NCBI GenBank assembly: GCA_025153445.1
Contig: JANZNS010000006.1
Coordinates: 62,001-126,000 of the forward strand
DNA from: Marinobacter sp. BGYM27
GTDB taxonomy: Bacteria; Pseudomonadota; Gammaproteobacteria; Pseudomonadales; Oleiphilaceae
Length of the DNA: 64,000 bases
Direction: 5' to 3'
Part shown: positions 28,692-39,867 of the stretch, piece after piece
How the letters are laid out: every line of letters begins with the position of its first letter
Position numbering within the stretch: the first letter of the stretch is position 1
Notes under the pieces: generated by a model
Database searches by the model: none
Seen by the model: the letters and a program-made list of their open reading frames with translations, nothing else
Told to the model about the DNA's origin: nothing
Translations under genes and position numbers: made by a program

Positions 28692-31346
28692 TTGCTCAAC
28701 GGTAAGACGGTTAGCCAACATCAGAGCTGCATCCGCCCCTGGTGGCACAACATCATCGTTGGTGTCTTACTGACTCCAGTAAGCGGTGTTGCCTTAATTT
28801 TACTGTCGTTGCTCACCCTGCCTGCGATTGCCGCTCAACCGATCAACCCCACCTCTGCGCAGCAACCACTGACGTTGCAGACAGATATTCTGATCGAAAG
28901 CCAGCCGCTCACGCTGAAAGACATCATGCAGGTGCCGGAATCAGATTGGCAGCCTGCGCCGGAGGATATCAACCAGGGCTACGACAGCCGTGGCCACTGG
29001 TTCCGCATCCAGCTCGATAACAAATCAGGACAGAATCTCGACCGGCTACTTGAGATCGCCTATCCATTGCTCGACTTTATAGAGTTCTATGAAGTGAGCC
29101 GCGGACAACTGATCCGCAAGATCATCACCGGCGACGAGTTGCCTTTCTCTGCCCGGCCTATCGCCAACACCAGCTTCGTCATTCCGCTGGCACTGGACGC
29201 GGCAAGCACTAAAACGGTTTATCTCAGGATCCAGACCCAGGGCACGCTGCTGGTGCCGCTGGCATTGTGGCAGGATACGGCATTTTGGGCCGCCAGCTCC
29301 CAACAAACCGTCTGGCGCAGTATGTTCTACGGTATTTTGCTGGTCATGGCCGCCTTCAACTTGTTTCTGTTCCTGTCGATCAGGGAGCGCGCCTATTTCT
29401 ACTATGTCGTTGTAGTGCTCTCGATACTGGTGCTGATGATGTCGCTGCATGGTTTCAGCTTCCAGTATCTGTATCCCGCATGGCCCAGGATCAATGATCG
29501 CCTGCTGCTGTTTATTGTCCCCTTCAGCCAGTTGAGCCTGTGCCTGTTCGCGTCGGAATTCCTGATGCTTAAAAAGCGGCATATATACTGGCACAGGACA
29601 TTCCTGATTCTGGCAGGCGTGGCGGGCGTCATGGCTATCGCCAGTTTGTTCCTACCCTATGCCCTTTCAACCAGAGCATCCGTGGCGCTTGCCTTACCTG
29701 TTTCGCTAGCCAATCTCGCCGCCGGCGTTGCATTACTCATTCAAGGCGAAAAAAACGCCCGTTTCTTCTCGGTTGCGTGGATGTCGCTACTTCTGGGCGT
29801 GCTGGCCACTGTACTCCACCAGTTCGGCCTGCTCCCCAGCGTGTTTATTGTCGAAAACGGCATACCGCTGGGCGCGTCGATACAGGCGCTGCTCTTCTCA
29901 TTTGCTCTTGCCGATCGCTACAACCGCAGCAAAGAGGCCTACTTCCGCGCCAAGGAAAATCAGCTTGAAGCACTCAAGCGCCAGCAGGCAACAGAGGCGG
30001 CGCTTTACCGCGCCAGCAGTCACCACGAACTGACGGGCCTGCCCAACCGCGCGCTATTTGAAAGCATCATCAAATCCGACGCCCAACAGGGCGAGAAGAC
30101 AAAACTGAGCGCGTTGTTTCTGGTGCACCTATTGCACTTTGACGACGTCAACAAAACCCTTGGCCACGAGTACGCCGACCAACTCCTGACGCAGTGCGCC
30201 CGGCGCCTGAACACACTGGCCAACCAATGCGCCGGCATTGCGATACTCGAAGAAGCGCCCGAACCAAGCGCTATCGCCCATGTTGAGGGGGTAAGCTTTA
30301 CCTTTATGCTCACCGGCGATACCCGCAAGGAGATTATTGAAGCCACCCGACCTCTGACAGAAGGCCTCAGCAACCCGATCGAGTTTCTGGGGCTCACCCT
30401 TGAACAGCAGTTTGTCGTCGGCTGCAGCTTTGCCGAAGGCAACGACGTTGCGCCATCAAGTCTGTTGCGTGAAGCGTTCATCGCATTTGACCAGCATCAT
30501 CACTTTCATGGGCAGATTGCGATCTACCACCCCGAGATGAATCCCTACAGCCCTCGCCGCCTGATGCTGATGACGGATTTGCGCGAAGCGCTGCGCACCG
30601 ACAACCTGGCGCTGCATTTCCAACCCCAGATCCACCTGCAGTCGCGCCGGGTGGCCGGCTTTGAGGCCCTGATCCGCTGGCAGCATCCCGAACACGGCCT
30701 GGTGCCGCCAGATGAATTCATCCCGATGGCAGAGCAAACCGGGCTGATCAAACCCGTGACCCGCTGGGTCATTGTGAGGGCCCTGCAATTCTGCAAATCG
30801 CTGGATCAACTGGAGTGTGACGCCACGGTTTCCGTCAACATCTCGGCAATCAACCTGCGGGAACCTGATTTTTGCGCAGAAGTCTGCGAATTGCTGAACG
30901 CCAATCACGTCGCCGCTCAGCGGCTGGTGCTCGAGGTAACGGAAAGCGCCGCCATGGCCGATCCCGCGCACTCTCTGGCGGTGCTGAGCGCCCTCAGAAA
31001 AGCCCATGTACGATTGTCGATTGATGATTTTGGCACCGGGCATTCATCGCTCTCTTACATTCGAAAGCTGCCGGTCAACGAAATCAAGATCGACCGCTCT
31101 TTCGTGACCGAAATGAGCCACAACCAGGGGGATGAAACCATCGTGCGCACAACCCTGAACATGTGCCACGATCTGGGCTACGAAGTGGTGGCAGAGGGAG
31201 TTGAAAACGCAGAAACCCAGACACTCCTGAGTGAGATGGGCTGTGATGTTATCCAGGGTTATCATATCGCCCGCCCCATGGCACCGGACGCTGCGCTGGC
31301 CTGGTTGGAAGTCACCGAATGGGCGCGACGCCATATTCCCGATTGA
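28692..31346 (+). CDS. 7TMR-DISM receptor with degenerate GGDEF and EAL phosphodiesterase domain
   Basis: An 884-residue membrane sensor. Order: N-terminal membrane segment (about 20-47), periplasmic 7TMR-DISM extracellular domain (about 50-200), seven membrane helices (about 205-400), a short coiled coil, a GGDEF-like domain from TGLPNRALFE with its catalytic motif lost (VEGVSF), and an EAL domain. EAL keeps GFEALIRWQHP, the NIS, EVTES and DDFGTG loop motifs, KIDRSFV and AEGVEN, so c-di-GMP hydrolysis is likely. Translation appears to begin at TTG 28692 after AGGGTG; no later start would include the first membrane segment. The ligand is unknown. Confidence 0.9.
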   Translation: MLNGKTVSQHQSCIRPWWHNIIVGVLLTPVSGVALILLSLLTLPAIAAQPINPTSAQQPLTLQTDILIESQPLTLKDIMQVPESDWQPAPEDINQGYDSRGHWFRIQLDNKSGQNLDRLLEIAYPLLDFIEFYEVSRGQLIRKIITGDELPFSARPIANTSFVIPLALDAASTKTVYLRIQTQGTLLVPLALWQDTAFWAASSQQTVWRSMFYGILLVMAAFNLFLFLSIRERAYFYYVVVVLSILVLMMSLHGFSFQYLYPAWPRINDRLLLFIVPFSQLSLCLFASEFLMLKKRHIYWHRTFLILAGVAGVMAIASLFLPYALSTRASVALALPVSLANLAAGVALLIQGEKNARFFSVAWMSLLLGVLATVLHQFGLLPSVFIVENGIPLGASIQALLFSFALADRYNRSKEAYFRAKENQLEALKRQQATEAALYRASSHHELTGLPNRALFESIIKSDAQQGEKTKLSALFLVHLLHFDDVNKTLGHEYADQLLTQCARRLNTLANQCAGIAILEEAPEPSAIAHVEGVSFTFMLTGDTRKEIIEATRPLTEGLSNPIEFLGLTLEQQFVVGCSFAEGNDVAPSSLLREAFIAFDQHHHFHGQIAIYHPEMNPYSPRRLMLMTDLREALRTDNLALHFQPQIHLQSRRVAGFEALIRWQHPEHGLVPPDEFIPMAEQTGLIKPVTRWVIVRALQFCKSLDQLECDATVSVNISAINLREPDFCAEVCELLNANHVAAQRLVLEVTESAAMADPAHSLAVLSALRKAHVRLSIDDFGTGHSSLSYIRKLPVNEIKIDRSFVTEMSHNQGDETIVRTTLNMCHDLGYEVVAEGVENAETQTLLSEMGCDVIQGYHIARPMAPDAALAWLEVTEWARRHIPD

Positions 31347-31431
31347 GCAGGGAGTTTGCGCGCCAACGCCTTCAACCGGATAATCCCTCCGGGGCCATCA
31401 AGAGCCTCTCATTTTTTGTTCGGGAGCTTAC

Positions 31432-32568
31432 ATGGAGATCTATCTGGTTGGCGGTGCAGTCCGCGACGCCCTGCTGGGACGCCCCGTAAAAGACCGGGAC
31501 TGGGTGGTGGTCGGCGCGACACCGGACGACATGCTCGCCCGGGGATTCCGTCAGGTCGGCGCCGATTTTCCGGTTTTTCTGCATCCGGACACTCAGGAAG
31601 AATATGCACTGGCTCGCACCGAACGCAAACAGGGCCATGGCTATCACGGCTTTGAAGTTCACAGCGCGCCGGATGTCACGCTGGAGGACGACCTGCTGCG
31701 GCGTGATCTTACGATCAACGCAATGGCCCAGGCGAGTGACGGCAACATTATTGATCCTTTCTCCGGTCAGCAGGATTTGGACAATCGCCTGCTCCGCCAT
31801 GTATCGCCCGCCTTTGCCGAAGACCCCTTGCGCATTTTGAGAACTGCTCGATTCGCCGCCCGTTTTGCTTCACTTGACTTCAAGGTCGCCGACGAGACCC
31901 TTACCCTGATGCGAAAAATGGTGGACGACGGCGAAGTAGATTTTCTGGTGCCCGAAAGGGTCTGGACCGAAATGCAACGTGCGATGCAAGAAACAGCGCC
32001 CCGGGTGTTCTTCGACGTTCTGCATCAATGTGGCGCCCTCCGCCCTCTGCTACCGGCACTCGCAGATGCCCTGACTGAGAACGACCAGCCGTTGAAGGCA
32101 CTGACGGCCGCCGCCCGACTCAGTCACAACACCGCTGTGCGTTACGCCGCTCTGACAGCCGGTCTCGGTGATTCGGAGGCCGTACGCGCCCTGTCCGATA
32201 AGCTGAAAGCGCCCAACGATTGCCGCGAGCTCGCCATGATCCTGGCAGCCCAGCGAGACGTCCTGCTGCATACCGAATCTCCGGGCGCAGAAGCTCTGCT
32301 TGGCCTGTTCAACCAATCCGATGCCTGGCGTCGCCCCGAACGCTTCGCCGAGCTGCAGGTCGCCGCCGAAGCATTGGCGCAAGCCCTTGGCCGGAACATC
32401 GATACCGATCAAATAAAAACGGCACTTAGCGCCGCGCAAGGAGTAGAACCCAGGCAGTTGATGGCGGAGGGATACAAAGGACCGGCGTTGGGAAAAGCCA
32501 TCCAACAGGCACGACTTGACCGTATAGGATCAGTAATCAATCCATCTTCACAAGGCATGCCTGAATGA
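31432..32568 (+). CDS. cca: CCA tRNA nucleotidyltransferase
   Basis: Adds or repairs the 3' CCA of tRNAs. The 378-residue class II enzyme has the head motif LVGGAVRDALLGRPVKDRDWV, RRDLTINAMA, DPLRILRTARFAAR and the neck region EDPLRI...VPERVWTEMQ. It is shorter than the 410-residue E. coli enzyme and I see no C-terminal HD motif, as in many Pseudomonas-type enzymes. GGGAG precedes the ATG; the gene overlaps the next by 4 nt. Confidence 0.95.
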   Translation: MEIYLVGGAVRDALLGRPVKDRDWVVVGATPDDMLARGFRQVGADFPVFLHPDTQEEYALARTERKQGHGYHGFEVHSAPDVTLEDDLLRRDLTINAMAQASDGNIIDPFSGQQDLDNRLLRHVSPAFAEDPLRILRTARFAARFASLDFKVADETLTLMRKMVDDGEVDFLVPERVWTEMQRAMQETAPRVFFDVLHQCGALRPLLPALADALTENDQPLKALTAAARLSHNTAVRYAALTAGLGDSEAVRALSDKLKAPNDCRELAMILAAQRDVLLHTESPGAEALLGLFNQSDAWRRPERFAELQVAAEALAQALGRNIDTDQIKTALSAAQGVEPRQLMAEGYKGPALGKAIQQARLDRIGSVINPSSQGMPE

Positions 32569-33311
32569 CACCATCTGACGCCGTCGCTCTGGTAACCGGT
32601 GCAGCCCAGCGTTTGGGCGCGGCCACAGCCGAGCACCTGCACACACGAGGTTTGCGGGTGATTATCCATTGCCGCAGCCATGGGGCCGAAGCGGACGCAC
32701 TGGCAGCAAAACTCAACCTGCAACGCCCTGACTCGGCAACTGTAATGCAGGCTGACCTGACTGAACCCGACGCTATCAACAAACTGGCAATCAACGCCTG
32801 CGCCTATTGGCAGCGACTGGATGTGCTGGTCAACAACGCATCCGTTTTCTACCCGACTCCGACCGAATCCGCATCACTGGAGGACTGGGATGTCATCATG
32901 CACAGTAACCTGCGCGCGCCCTTTCTGCTCGGCCAGGCCTGTGTGCCCGCGCTGCGTCAGAGCAAAGGGTGCATCATCAACCTGATCGACATTTATGCCG
33001 AGCGCCCGCTGGCCGACCACCCGCTTTACTGTGCCAGCAAAGCGGGATTGGCGATGCTGACCCGCTCCTGGGCGCGTGATCTCGGGCCTGACATCAGGGC
33101 CAACGGCGTGTCCCCTGGCGCTATTATGTGGCCGGAACAGGATGACGCCGTAACCCTGGACTATCAGGACCGCATTGTGAATGCCACCTCGCTCAAGCGC
33201 ACCGGCAACGCGCAGGATATCGCCAGCGCGATTGGATACCTCGCGTGCGATGCGCCCTATGTCACCGGTCAGATTCTGGCAGTCGATGGCGGCCGCAGCC
33301 TCAACATCTAG
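32565..33311 (+). CDS. Pteridine reductase-like SDR
   Basis: A 248-residue short-chain dehydrogenase/reductase. NAD(P) motif TGAAQRLGAATA, an arginine in HCRSHG favouring NADPH, NNAS and the active-site pair Tyr-x3-Lys (YCASK) are visible, with INLIDIYAERP in place of a catalytic Ser region. The GAAQRLG start and the D-I-x-A-E-R-P segment are typical of pteridine reductases (PTR1/FolM-like), which reduce dihydropteridines. ATGA overlap with cca suggests co-translation. Confidence 0.85.
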   Translation: MTPSDAVALVTGAAQRLGAATAEHLHTRGLRVIIHCRSHGAEADALAAKLNLQRPDSATVMQADLTEPDAINKLAINACAYWQRLDVLVNNASVFYPTPTESASLEDWDVIMHSNLRAPFLLGQACVPALRQSKGCIINLIDIYAERPLADHPLYCASKAGLAMLTRSWARDLGPDIRANGVSPGAIMWPEQDDAVTLDYQDRIVNATSLKRTGNAQDIASAIGYLACDAPYVTGQILAVDGGRSLNI

Positions 33312-33404
33312 GATCAATGCCCGCATGGGCGCAGGGAGCTGATCCGGCCGCAAACCCGCAAATTCAGATACAATGTCCATACACTTATAACAGGAGTAAC
33401 GCTG

Positions 33405-34583
33405 ATGCGTGACGTCGTCATCGCGGCAGCCCGCCGCACCCCCGTAGGCGCCTTTGGTGGCAGCTTGTCCAGCTTGCGAGCCGATCAACTCGGCTCTGCC
33501 GTGATCAAAGCGTTAATCGAAGAAACGGGTATTACCGGCGACCAGGTCGACGAAGTCATCATGGGACAGGTTCTCACTGCAGGCTGCGGCCAGAACCCTG
33601 CGCGCCAAGCCAGCATTAATGCCGGCCTGCCAACGAGCGTGCCAGCCATCACCATCAACAAGGTCTGCGGTTCCGGCCTCAAAGCCGTGCACATGGCGGT
33701 TCAAGCCATTCGTTGCGGCGATGCCGAGCTGATTATTGCCGGCGGTCAGGAAAGCATGAGCCAGTCTCCTCATGTATTGCCTAACAGCCGCAACGGTCAG
33801 CGCATGGGCGACTGGAAAATGGTCGACACCATGGTGAATGATGGTCTGTGGGATGCGTTCAACGACTACCACATGGGTATTACAGCCGAGAATATCGTCG
33901 AGAAGTACGACATTTCCCGCGAGGAGCAGGACAACTTTGCCGCCAGCTCACAGCAAAAGGCTGTGGCCGCAATGGAAGCCGGCTACTTTGACAGCCAGTT
34001 GGTGCCACTGAGCATTCCCCAACGCAAGGGCGATCCGGTTGTTGTAGACAAGGACGAATGCCCCCGTGCCGGCGTGACCGGTGACAGCCTGGGCAAGTTG
34101 CGCCCGGCCTTCAAAAAGGACGGCAGCGTCACTGCCGGCAACGCTTCCTCGCTTAATGACGGTGCCGCAGCGGTTATCGTCTGCAGCGCAGAGAAAGCAC
34201 AGGCACTCGGCTTGACGGTTCTGGCGACCATTCGCAGCCACGCCAATGCCGGTGTTGATCCAACGATTATGGGGACAGGTCCAATTCCCGCCAGTAGCCG
34301 CTGTCTCGACCGGGCAGGCTGGACCGTTGACGACCTGGATCTGATTGAAGCCAACGAAGCTTTTGCCGCCCAGGCCATTTCGGTCAACCGGGAACTCGGC
34401 TGGGATACCAACAAGGTCAACGTCAACGGAGGTGCAATTGCGCTGGGCCATCCGATCGGCGCATCCGGCTGCCGCATCCTGGTGACCCTGCTGCACGAAA
34501 TGCAACGCCGGGACGCCCATAAAGGGCTGGCGACATTGTGCATCGGTGGCGGCATGGGCGTGGCACTGGCCGTAGAACGCTAA
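33405..34583 (+). CDS. Acetyl-CoA acetyltransferase (thiolase)
   Basis: A 392-residue degradative/biosynthetic thiolase that joins two acetyl-CoA or cleaves acetoacetyl-CoA. It has the acylated Cys in [14 protein letters not shown], the His of [15 protein letters not shown] and the final Cys in CIGGGMGVA. It resembles AtoB/PhaA/BktB. No other PHB or fatty-acid genes are adjacent, so its precise pathway is open. A terminator follows directly. Confidence 0.94.
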   Translation: MRDVVIAAARRTPVGAFGGSLSSLRADQLGSAVIKALIEETGITGDQVDEVIMGQVLTAGCGQNPARQASINAGLPTSVPAITINKVCGSGLKAVHMAVQAIRCGDAELIIAGGQESMSQSPHVLPNSRNGQRMGDWKMVDTMVNDGLWDAFNDYHMGITAENIVEKYDISREEQDNFAASSQQKAVAAMEAGYFDSQLVPLSIPQRKGDPVVVDKDECPRAGVTGDSLGKLRPAFKKDGSVTAGNASSLNDGAAAVIVCSAEKAQALGLTVLATIRSHANAGVDPTIMGTGPIPASSRCLDRAGWTVDDLDLIEANEAFAAQAISVNRELGWDTNKVNVNGGAIALGHPIGASGCRILVTLLHEMQRRDAHKGLATLCIGGGMGVALAVER

Positions 34584-34595
34584 GCCCCAACACTG

Positions 34596-34636
34596 AAAAG
34601 CGACCTTACCCGTGTTGCAGGGTAAGGTCGCTTTTT
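34596..34636. terminator. Bidirectional terminator after the thiolase gene
   Basis: A 16-bp perfect stem (AAAAGCGACCTTACCC with its complement) around an 8-nt loop and a run of five T. It separates the thiolase from the convergent alcohol dehydrogenase gene. Confidence 0.9.
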
Positions 34637-34667
34637 GATACCAGACGCAAGACTCAACCCGCCGGCT

Positions 34668-35834
34668 CTACGCCTGGTGCCACACCTGTTCATATAAATC
34701 GACAATTTCTGCCTCGCTGGGAACTCGGGGGTTATTCCCCGGAGAACCAGACGCCAGCGCCTGCTGAGCCATCAATCCCTGTAGCGACACATACTTTCCC
34801 CGCTCAATCCCGAAATCCGCCATGCTCGGCACCTGCAGCTCGCGGTTGATTGCCTGCAGCTCGTCCAGCAAACGCTCATTGGCGAGGGTATCCGAATCTT
34901 TTGGCGTGGCTATCCCCATAGTGCGGGCGCACTGCGCATAGCGGGCCGGAGCACCGGGCAGGGAAAAGCGAGTGATTGCCGGCAACAACATCGCATTACT
35001 GAGGCCATGAGGCACATGAAAGTGCGCGCCAATTGGACGGCTCATACCGTGGACCAGCGCGACCGAGGCATTGGAGAAGGCGATCCCGGCGAGCGTCGAA
35101 CCCAGCATCATCGCTTCTCGCGCCTCCCGATCATCCGGATTGTGGTAGACCCGGCGAAGGTTGGGCGCCAGCAGCGCAATTGCCGAAAGCGCCTGCTGGT
35201 CACTAAAAGGGCTCGCCTTCTGGCTGACATACGCCTCAATGCCATGAGTCAGCGCATCAATCCCGGTATCTGCCGTCACTCGAGGGGGCGCCGTAAGCGT
35301 CAACTCAAAATCGATAATTGCCGCCAAGGGCATAAAGGCCAGGCCCATACAGAGCATCTTTTCGTCAGATTCTGCATCAGTAATGATCGTAAACCGGGTC
35401 GCCTCTGAACCCGTGCCCGCGGTTGTCGGAATAGCGATCACCGGCAAGCCGGCTTCGGTGACGTCACGCGGTACTTTATAGTCGGCCATGCGGCCGCCAT
35501 GTTTGCCGAGTACACCGATCGCCTTGGCACTATCGATCGCGCTGCCGCCGCCCAACGCCACAATCGAATCAAAACTGCCATCTTTGAGCTGCTGAACTGC
35601 CGGCAAAAGAGAAAGTTCCGAAGGCTCCGGTTCCGTTTCGGCAAACACGCCACAACTCATCCCCGCGCTACCGAGCACATCATCCAGCAGCTCAACATGC
35701 CCAAGGGAGACCATCATCTGGTCTGTGACAATCAACGGATGCCGGCACCCGAGCGTTTCCAGCACAGCCGGCAATCGTCTGATGGCGCCGGCTCCGGTTT
35801 CCAACATGCGTGGCAATACAATTCTGTGCGTCAT
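34668..35834 (-). CDS. Iron-containing (group III) alcohol dehydrogenase
   Basis: A 388-residue NAD(P)-dependent dehydrogenase of the Fe-ADH family. It has the nucleotide motif GGGSAIDSAKAI, TTAGTGSEATRF, the metal ligand Asp in DTGIDALTHGIEAYV, and histidines in LVHGMSRPIGAHFHVPHG. ATG 35834 follows GGAGGGCTGGAG; the upstream in-frame start would add 34 residues of non-family sequence. Substrate (short alcohols, lactaldehyde, 4-hydroxybutyrate or other) is not decidable. Single-gene unit. Confidence 0.92.
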   Translation of the reverse strand: MTHRIVLPRMLETGAGAIRRLPAVLETLGCRHPLIVTDQMMVSLGHVELLDDVLGSAGMSCGVFAETEPEPSELSLLPAVQQLKDGSFDSIVALGGGSAIDSAKAIGVLGKHGGRMADYKVPRDVTEAGLPVIAIPTTAGTGSEATRFTIITDAESDEKMLCMGLAFMPLAAIIDFELTLTAPPRVTADTGIDALTHGIEAYVSQKASPFSDQQALSAIALLAPNLRRVYHNPDDREAREAMMLGSTLAGIAFSNASVALVHGMSRPIGAHFHVPHGLSNAMLLPAITRFSLPGAPARYAQCARTMGIATPKDSDTLANERLLDELQAINRELQVPSMADFGIERGKYVSLQGLMAQQALASGSPGNNPRVPSEAEIVDLYEQVWHQA

Positions 35835-36206
35835 ACTCCAGCCCTCCTGATGACAGTTGCGCCGCTTGCATGGAAGCGGGCCAGTGCTCTTTTCCATCAA
35901 TGTCGCGTAAGTCAGGCAACCCGCAATCAGAATCAACGTGATGCGCGACGCACTTCCAGCGCGGACATCACACGGCTAACTGTCTGCCGACTGAACGTCA
36001 GGACAAAAATAGAGGTAACAGCAATAACACGTGGCGGGATGACAGGAAAGGAAGGTATAAAGCAGCGCGTTTGAGTCGCTTCAAAAGCCGCTTGAAACTT
36101 AAAAACCAGTAAAAAAATCGCATAGCTCAACAGATCATATCACTCAAAGGCAGCACATAAACTTAGACCATGCGATAATGCGCGCGAACATACGGAGAGT
36201 GTCTAT
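35835..36206. promoter_or_regulatory. Divergent spacer between alcohol dehydrogenase and pntA
   Basis: 372 bp with no credible gene. A GATAAT (about 36174-36179) lies some 30 bp before the pntA start and may be its -10; no good -35 accompanies it. The pntA ribosome-binding site is CGGAG. A 65-codon minus frame starting with TTG has no ribosome-binding site and is discounted. Confidence 0.35.
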
Positions 36207-37775
36207 ATGAAATTATGCATACCTAAAGAATGTCATCCCAATGAACACCGGGTCGCAGCGACCCCGGCGTCCGTTGGAAAGCTGATAAAACTGGGCCATA
36301 GCGTTGCTATCGAAACTGGCGCCGGTTTGTCTGCAAGCTACACCGATCAGGCGTATATCAACGCCGGCGCCGAGGTTATCGAGGATCCTCGCGAGCTGTG
36401 GACCAACGCCGAATTCATCCTCAAGGTCAGGGCGCCGGAATACAACGACGCCCTCGGCGAAGACGAAGCCAATCTGATCAAGGATGGCGCGCACCTGCTG
36501 AGCTTTCTCTGGCCTGCGCAAAATCCCGAGTTACTCAAAAAGCTCGCTGACAAGAATGTCACGGCGCTTGCGATTGATGCCCTGCCCCGCATCAGCCGCG
36601 CGCAGAAGATGGACGCACTCAGCGCCATGGGTAACATTGCCGGCTATCGGGCCGTGGTTGAAGCAGCGAACAATTTCGGACGCTTTTTTACCGGCCAGGT
36701 AACCGCTGCAGGTAAGGTACCGCCCGCCAAGGTCATGGTGATTGGTGCAGGTGTTGCCGGACTGGCAGCCATCGGCGCCGCCCGCAGCATGGGCGCCATC
36801 GTGCGTGCTTTCGACACCCGCCTTGAAGTGCGCGAGCAGGTTGAAAGTATGGGTGCAGACTTCCTCACCCTGGAATTTGAGGAAGACGGCAGCGGCACCG
36901 GCGGCTACGCCAAGCAGATGAGTCCCGAGTTCATCGAAGCCGAAATGAAGCTGTTTGCTGAGCAGGCCGAAGAGGTGGATATCATCATCACGACGGCCCT
37001 GATCCCTGGCAAACCAGCACCGCGGCTGATCAGTGCCGAAATGGTGCGCAGCATGAAGCCCGGCAGTGTCATTGTCGATCTGGCCGCCGAGAAAGGCGGT
37101 AACTGCGAGCTCAGCGAGCCGGACAAGGTTGTGATCGACAATGGCGTCAGCATCATCGGCCATACCGATCTGCCAAGCCGCATGCCAAGCGTTTCCAGTG
37201 ACCTTTACGCCACCAACCTGTTCCAGGTACTGGCCGAACTGACACCGGAAAAAGACGGCGTCATCAAGGTTAATATGGAAGATACGGTTCTTCGCGGCGT
37301 CACCGTCACACACGACGGCGATGTGAGCTGGCCACCACCGCAGCCCGAAAAACCAGCAGCGGATCCAGCCAAAGCTCAAGCGGCGCAAGCAACCGCGCCT
37401 GCGCCAGAAAAGAAGAAGCCGCTGCTGGGCAGCAAGTTCTGGAAAGGCTTTACTCTGGTGGCGACTATCGCCGCCCTGTATGGCATTGGCGCCCATGCGC
37501 CGGAAAGCTTCCTGTCACACTTCACCGTGTTCGTACTGGCCTGCTTTATCGGCTGGCAAGTCGTCTGGAACGTCACCGCTTCATTGCACACACCACTAAT
37601 GAGCGTAACCAACGCCATCAGCGGGATCATTGTTATTGGCGCAATTCTGCACCTGGCTCAGGCTCAGAACATCATTATCGGCATCATGGCATTCGTCGCC
37701 GTGCTGCTTGCCAGTATCAATGTGGGGGGTGGCTTCTGGGTCACACATCGCATGCTTAAAATGTTCAGGAAATAA
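36207..37775 (+). CDS. pntA: NAD(P) transhydrogenase subunit alpha
   Basis: PntA with PntB couples proton entry to hydride transfer from NADH to NADP+. The 522-residue subunit has the NAD-binding dI domain ([47 protein letters not shown]), a Pro/Ala-rich linker (about 375-405) and four C-terminal membrane helices. This is the fused E. coli-type alpha subunit, not the split PntAA/PntAB form. Confidence 0.97.
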   Translation: MKLCIPKECHPNEHRVAATPASVGKLIKLGHSVAIETGAGLSASYTDQAYINAGAEVIEDPRELWTNAEFILKVRAPEYNDALGEDEANLIKDGAHLLSFLWPAQNPELLKKLADKNVTALAIDALPRISRAQKMDALSAMGNIAGYRAVVEAANNFGRFFTGQVTAAGKVPPAKVMVIGAGVAGLAAIGAARSMGAIVRAFDTRLEVREQVESMGADFLTLEFEEDGSGTGGYAKQMSPEFIEAEMKLFAEQAEEVDIIITTALIPGKPAPRLISAEMVRSMKPGSVIVDLAAEKGGNCELSEPDKVVIDNGVSIIGHTDLPSRMPSVSSDLYATNLFQVLAELTPEKDGVIKVNMEDTVLRGVTVTHDGDVSWPPPQPEKPAADPAKAQAAQATAPAPEKKKPLLGSKFWKGFTLVATIAALYGIGAHAPESFLSHFTVFVLACFIGWQVVWNVTASLHTPLMSVTNAISGIIVIGAILHLAQAQNIIIGIMAFVAVLLASINVGGGFWVTHRMLKMFRK

Positions 37776-37786
37776 GGGAAGCGACG

Positions 37787-39184
37787 ATGTCTCAAGGACT
37801 AATCAGCGTGGCCTACGTGGTCGCGAGCATACTTTTTATTCTCAGCCTGCGCGGCCTGAGCCACCAGGAAACCGCACGCCGCGGCAATCTTTACGGCGTA
37901 ATCGGTATCTTCATTGCTGTGGCCGCCACCCTGGCCGGCACCCTCAATGACAGCTGGCTGATCACTGCCGCTGCGATAGCCACGGGCGCGGCAATCGGCA
38001 TTTTCATTGCCAACAAAGTTGAAATGACGCAAATGCCACAGCTGGTGGCACTGCTGCACAGCTTTGTCGGCCTGGCCGCCGTTCTGGTGGGCTATGCGGG
38101 TTACGTTGAACCGCTGGTCAACAAAATTGGCGCCGAGCACACCATCAAACTGGTCGAGATCTTTGTCGGCATCTTTGTTGGTGCGGTGACGTTTACCGGT
38201 TCACTGGTTGCCTGCGGCAAACTTGATGGCCGGATCGACAGCAAAGCGCTGACCCTGCCGGGTCGCCACCTGATGAACATCATCATCCTGATCGCCTGTG
38301 TGGGGCTGGGCGCCTGGTTCCTGGCAACCGACAGCACTGCAACAGGCCTGATGGCGTTGACCATTATGACGGCGTTGGCAGCATTGCTGGGCATCCACCT
38401 GATCATGGCGATTGGTGGCGCAGACATGCCGGTTGTCGTCTCCATGCTCAACAGTTACTCCGGGTGGGCAGCAGCCTCTATCGGTTTCATGCTCGGCAAT
38501 GACCTGCTGATCGTGACCGGCGCACTGGTCGGTAGTAGCGGTGCGATTCTGAGCTACATCATGTGCAAAGCCATGAACCGCTCATTCGTAAGCGTTATTC
38601 TGGGTGGCTTCGGGCAGACCAGCAGCAGCCAGACTGTCGCTGGCGGTGAAGATCAAACTGTTCAGGAAATCGCGATTGACGAGCTGTGCGAAGAGCTCTG
38701 GAATGCTGATTCGGTGGTAATTGCCCCGGGTTACGGCATGGCAGTTGCCCAGGCACAGAATGCGATTGGCGAAATCATCCAGCGTCTGCGCAAGCACGGC
38801 GTCAACGTACGCTTCGCCATCCACCCTGTCGCAGGTCGCCTGCCGGGACACATGAACGTACTGCTGGCTGAAGCCCACGTGCCGTACGACATCGTGCTCG
38901 AGATGGACGAGATCAACGACGACTTCCCGGAAACCGACGTTGTGCTGGTAATCGGCGCCAACGACACGGTCAACCCGAGCGCGGCCGAAGATCCCAACAG
39001 CCCGATTGCCGGCATGCCAGTACTGGAAGTCTGGAAAGCCCGGCGCGTTGTGGTCATGAAGCGCGGTATGTCAGCCGGCTACTCCGGCGTTGAGAACCCG
39101 CTGTTCCTGAAAGAGAACACACACATGCTGTTCGGTGACGCTAAAGAAAGCGCCGACCGTATCCTCAGCAACCTGCCTCAGTAA
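37787..39184 (+). CDS. pntB: NAD(P) transhydrogenase subunit beta
   Basis: The 465-residue beta subunit has about nine membrane helices forming the proton channel (for example [20 protein letters not shown]) and the C-terminal NADP-binding dIII domain ([56 protein letters not shown]). It starts 11 nt after pntA with GGGAAGCGACG upstream. Confidence 0.97.
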   Translation: MSQGLISVAYVVASILFILSLRGLSHQETARRGNLYGVIGIFIAVAATLAGTLNDSWLITAAAIATGAAIGIFIANKVEMTQMPQLVALLHSFVGLAAVLVGYAGYVEPLVNKIGAEHTIKLVEIFVGIFVGAVTFTGSLVACGKLDGRIDSKALTLPGRHLMNIIILIACVGLGAWFLATDSTATGLMALTIMTALAALLGIHLIMAIGGADMPVVVSMLNSYSGWAAASIGFMLGNDLLIVTGALVGSSGAILSYIMCKAMNRSFVSVILGGFGQTSSSQTVAGGEDQTVQEIAIDELCEELWNADSVVIAPGYGMAVAQAQNAIGEIIQRLRKHGVNVRFAIHPVAGRLPGHMNVLLAEAHVPYDIVLEMDEINDDFPETDVVLVIGANDTVNPSAAEDPNSPIAGMPVLEVWKARRVVVMKRGMSAGYSGVENPLFLKENTHMLFGDAKESADRILSNLPQ

Positions 39185-39192
39185 GCATCAAC

Positions 39193-39236
39193 GCCGGAGT
39201 CTGAGCCCTGCCTCAAGCAGGTCATCGGGCTCCGGC
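39193..39236. terminator. Hairpin between pntB and trmL
   Basis: Outer arms GCCGGAG/CTCCGGC and an inner CCTGC/GCAGG hairpin, 9 nt after the pntB stop. No strong T-run follows, so its efficiency is uncertain. Confidence 0.5.
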
Positions 39237-39305
39237 TTGATCATCCCGCCTTTGAATAACCTGTCTTTTTAACCTTTTGCGCAGCACGTATTTCCCGGCA
39301 AGGGA

Positions 39306-39770
39306 TTAAGCCCCGCCCTGAAATCCGTTCTGGCGCCAGGCTTCATAACAAACCACTGAAACCGCATTCGACAGATTAAGACTCCGCGATGTCTGACACA
39401 TTGGCAGCCTCAGCTTGTCTGCGATAGCGGCGCCATCAAGAATCACCTGTGGAAGACCCGCCGTCTCGCTACCAAAAAGCAGCATATCGCCTTCCTGATA
39501 CTCAACATCTGAATATTGCGCAGAGGCCTTGGTGGAAAACGCGAAGATCCGCCGGTCGTGATGGACTTCCAAAAACGCCTCGAAGTCCGGATAGCGCGAA
39601 ACGTTGGCCAGATCATGGTAATCGAGGCCGGCACGTCTCAGCTTTTTCTCCTCAAAATCAAACCCAAGCGGCTCGATCAGATGAAGCCGAAAGCCGGTGT
39701 TGGCCGCCAGACGAATAATATTACCGGTATTGGGCGCAATCTGCGGCTCATGCAATACGATATCGAACAT
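39306..39770 (-). CDS. trmL: tRNA (cytidine/uridine-34-2'-O)-methyltransferase TrmL
   Basis: TrmL methylates the ribose of the wobble base in tRNA-Leu isoacceptors. The 154-residue SPOUT protein has motif 1 ([15 protein letters not shown]), [11 protein letters not shown] and the knot motif [22 protein letters not shown] 39770 is preferred over a TTG two codons earlier. Proximity to secB matches Pseudomonas gene order. Confidence 0.95.
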   Translation of the reverse strand: MFDIVLHEPQIAPNTGNIIRLAANTGFRLHLIEPLGFDFEEKKLRRAGLDYHDLANVSRYPDFEAFLEVHHDRRIFAFSTKASAQYSDVEYQEGDMLLFGSETAGLPQVILDGAAIADKLRLPMCQTSRSLNLSNAVSVVCYEAWRQNGFQGGA

Positions 39771-39867
39771 GGTCAATCGCCTCGTCAGGCCTTACGGGAA
39801 CAATGATGATGTAGTGGCAGGAATTCGAAAAGAAGGGAAAAACAGGGCACGCAAGGCAAGACATAAA

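Noticed and set aside
35933..36130. 65-codon minus-strand frame upstream of the alcohol dehydrogenase
   Set aside because: Starts at TTG without a ribosome-binding site and lies in an AT-rich promoter region.
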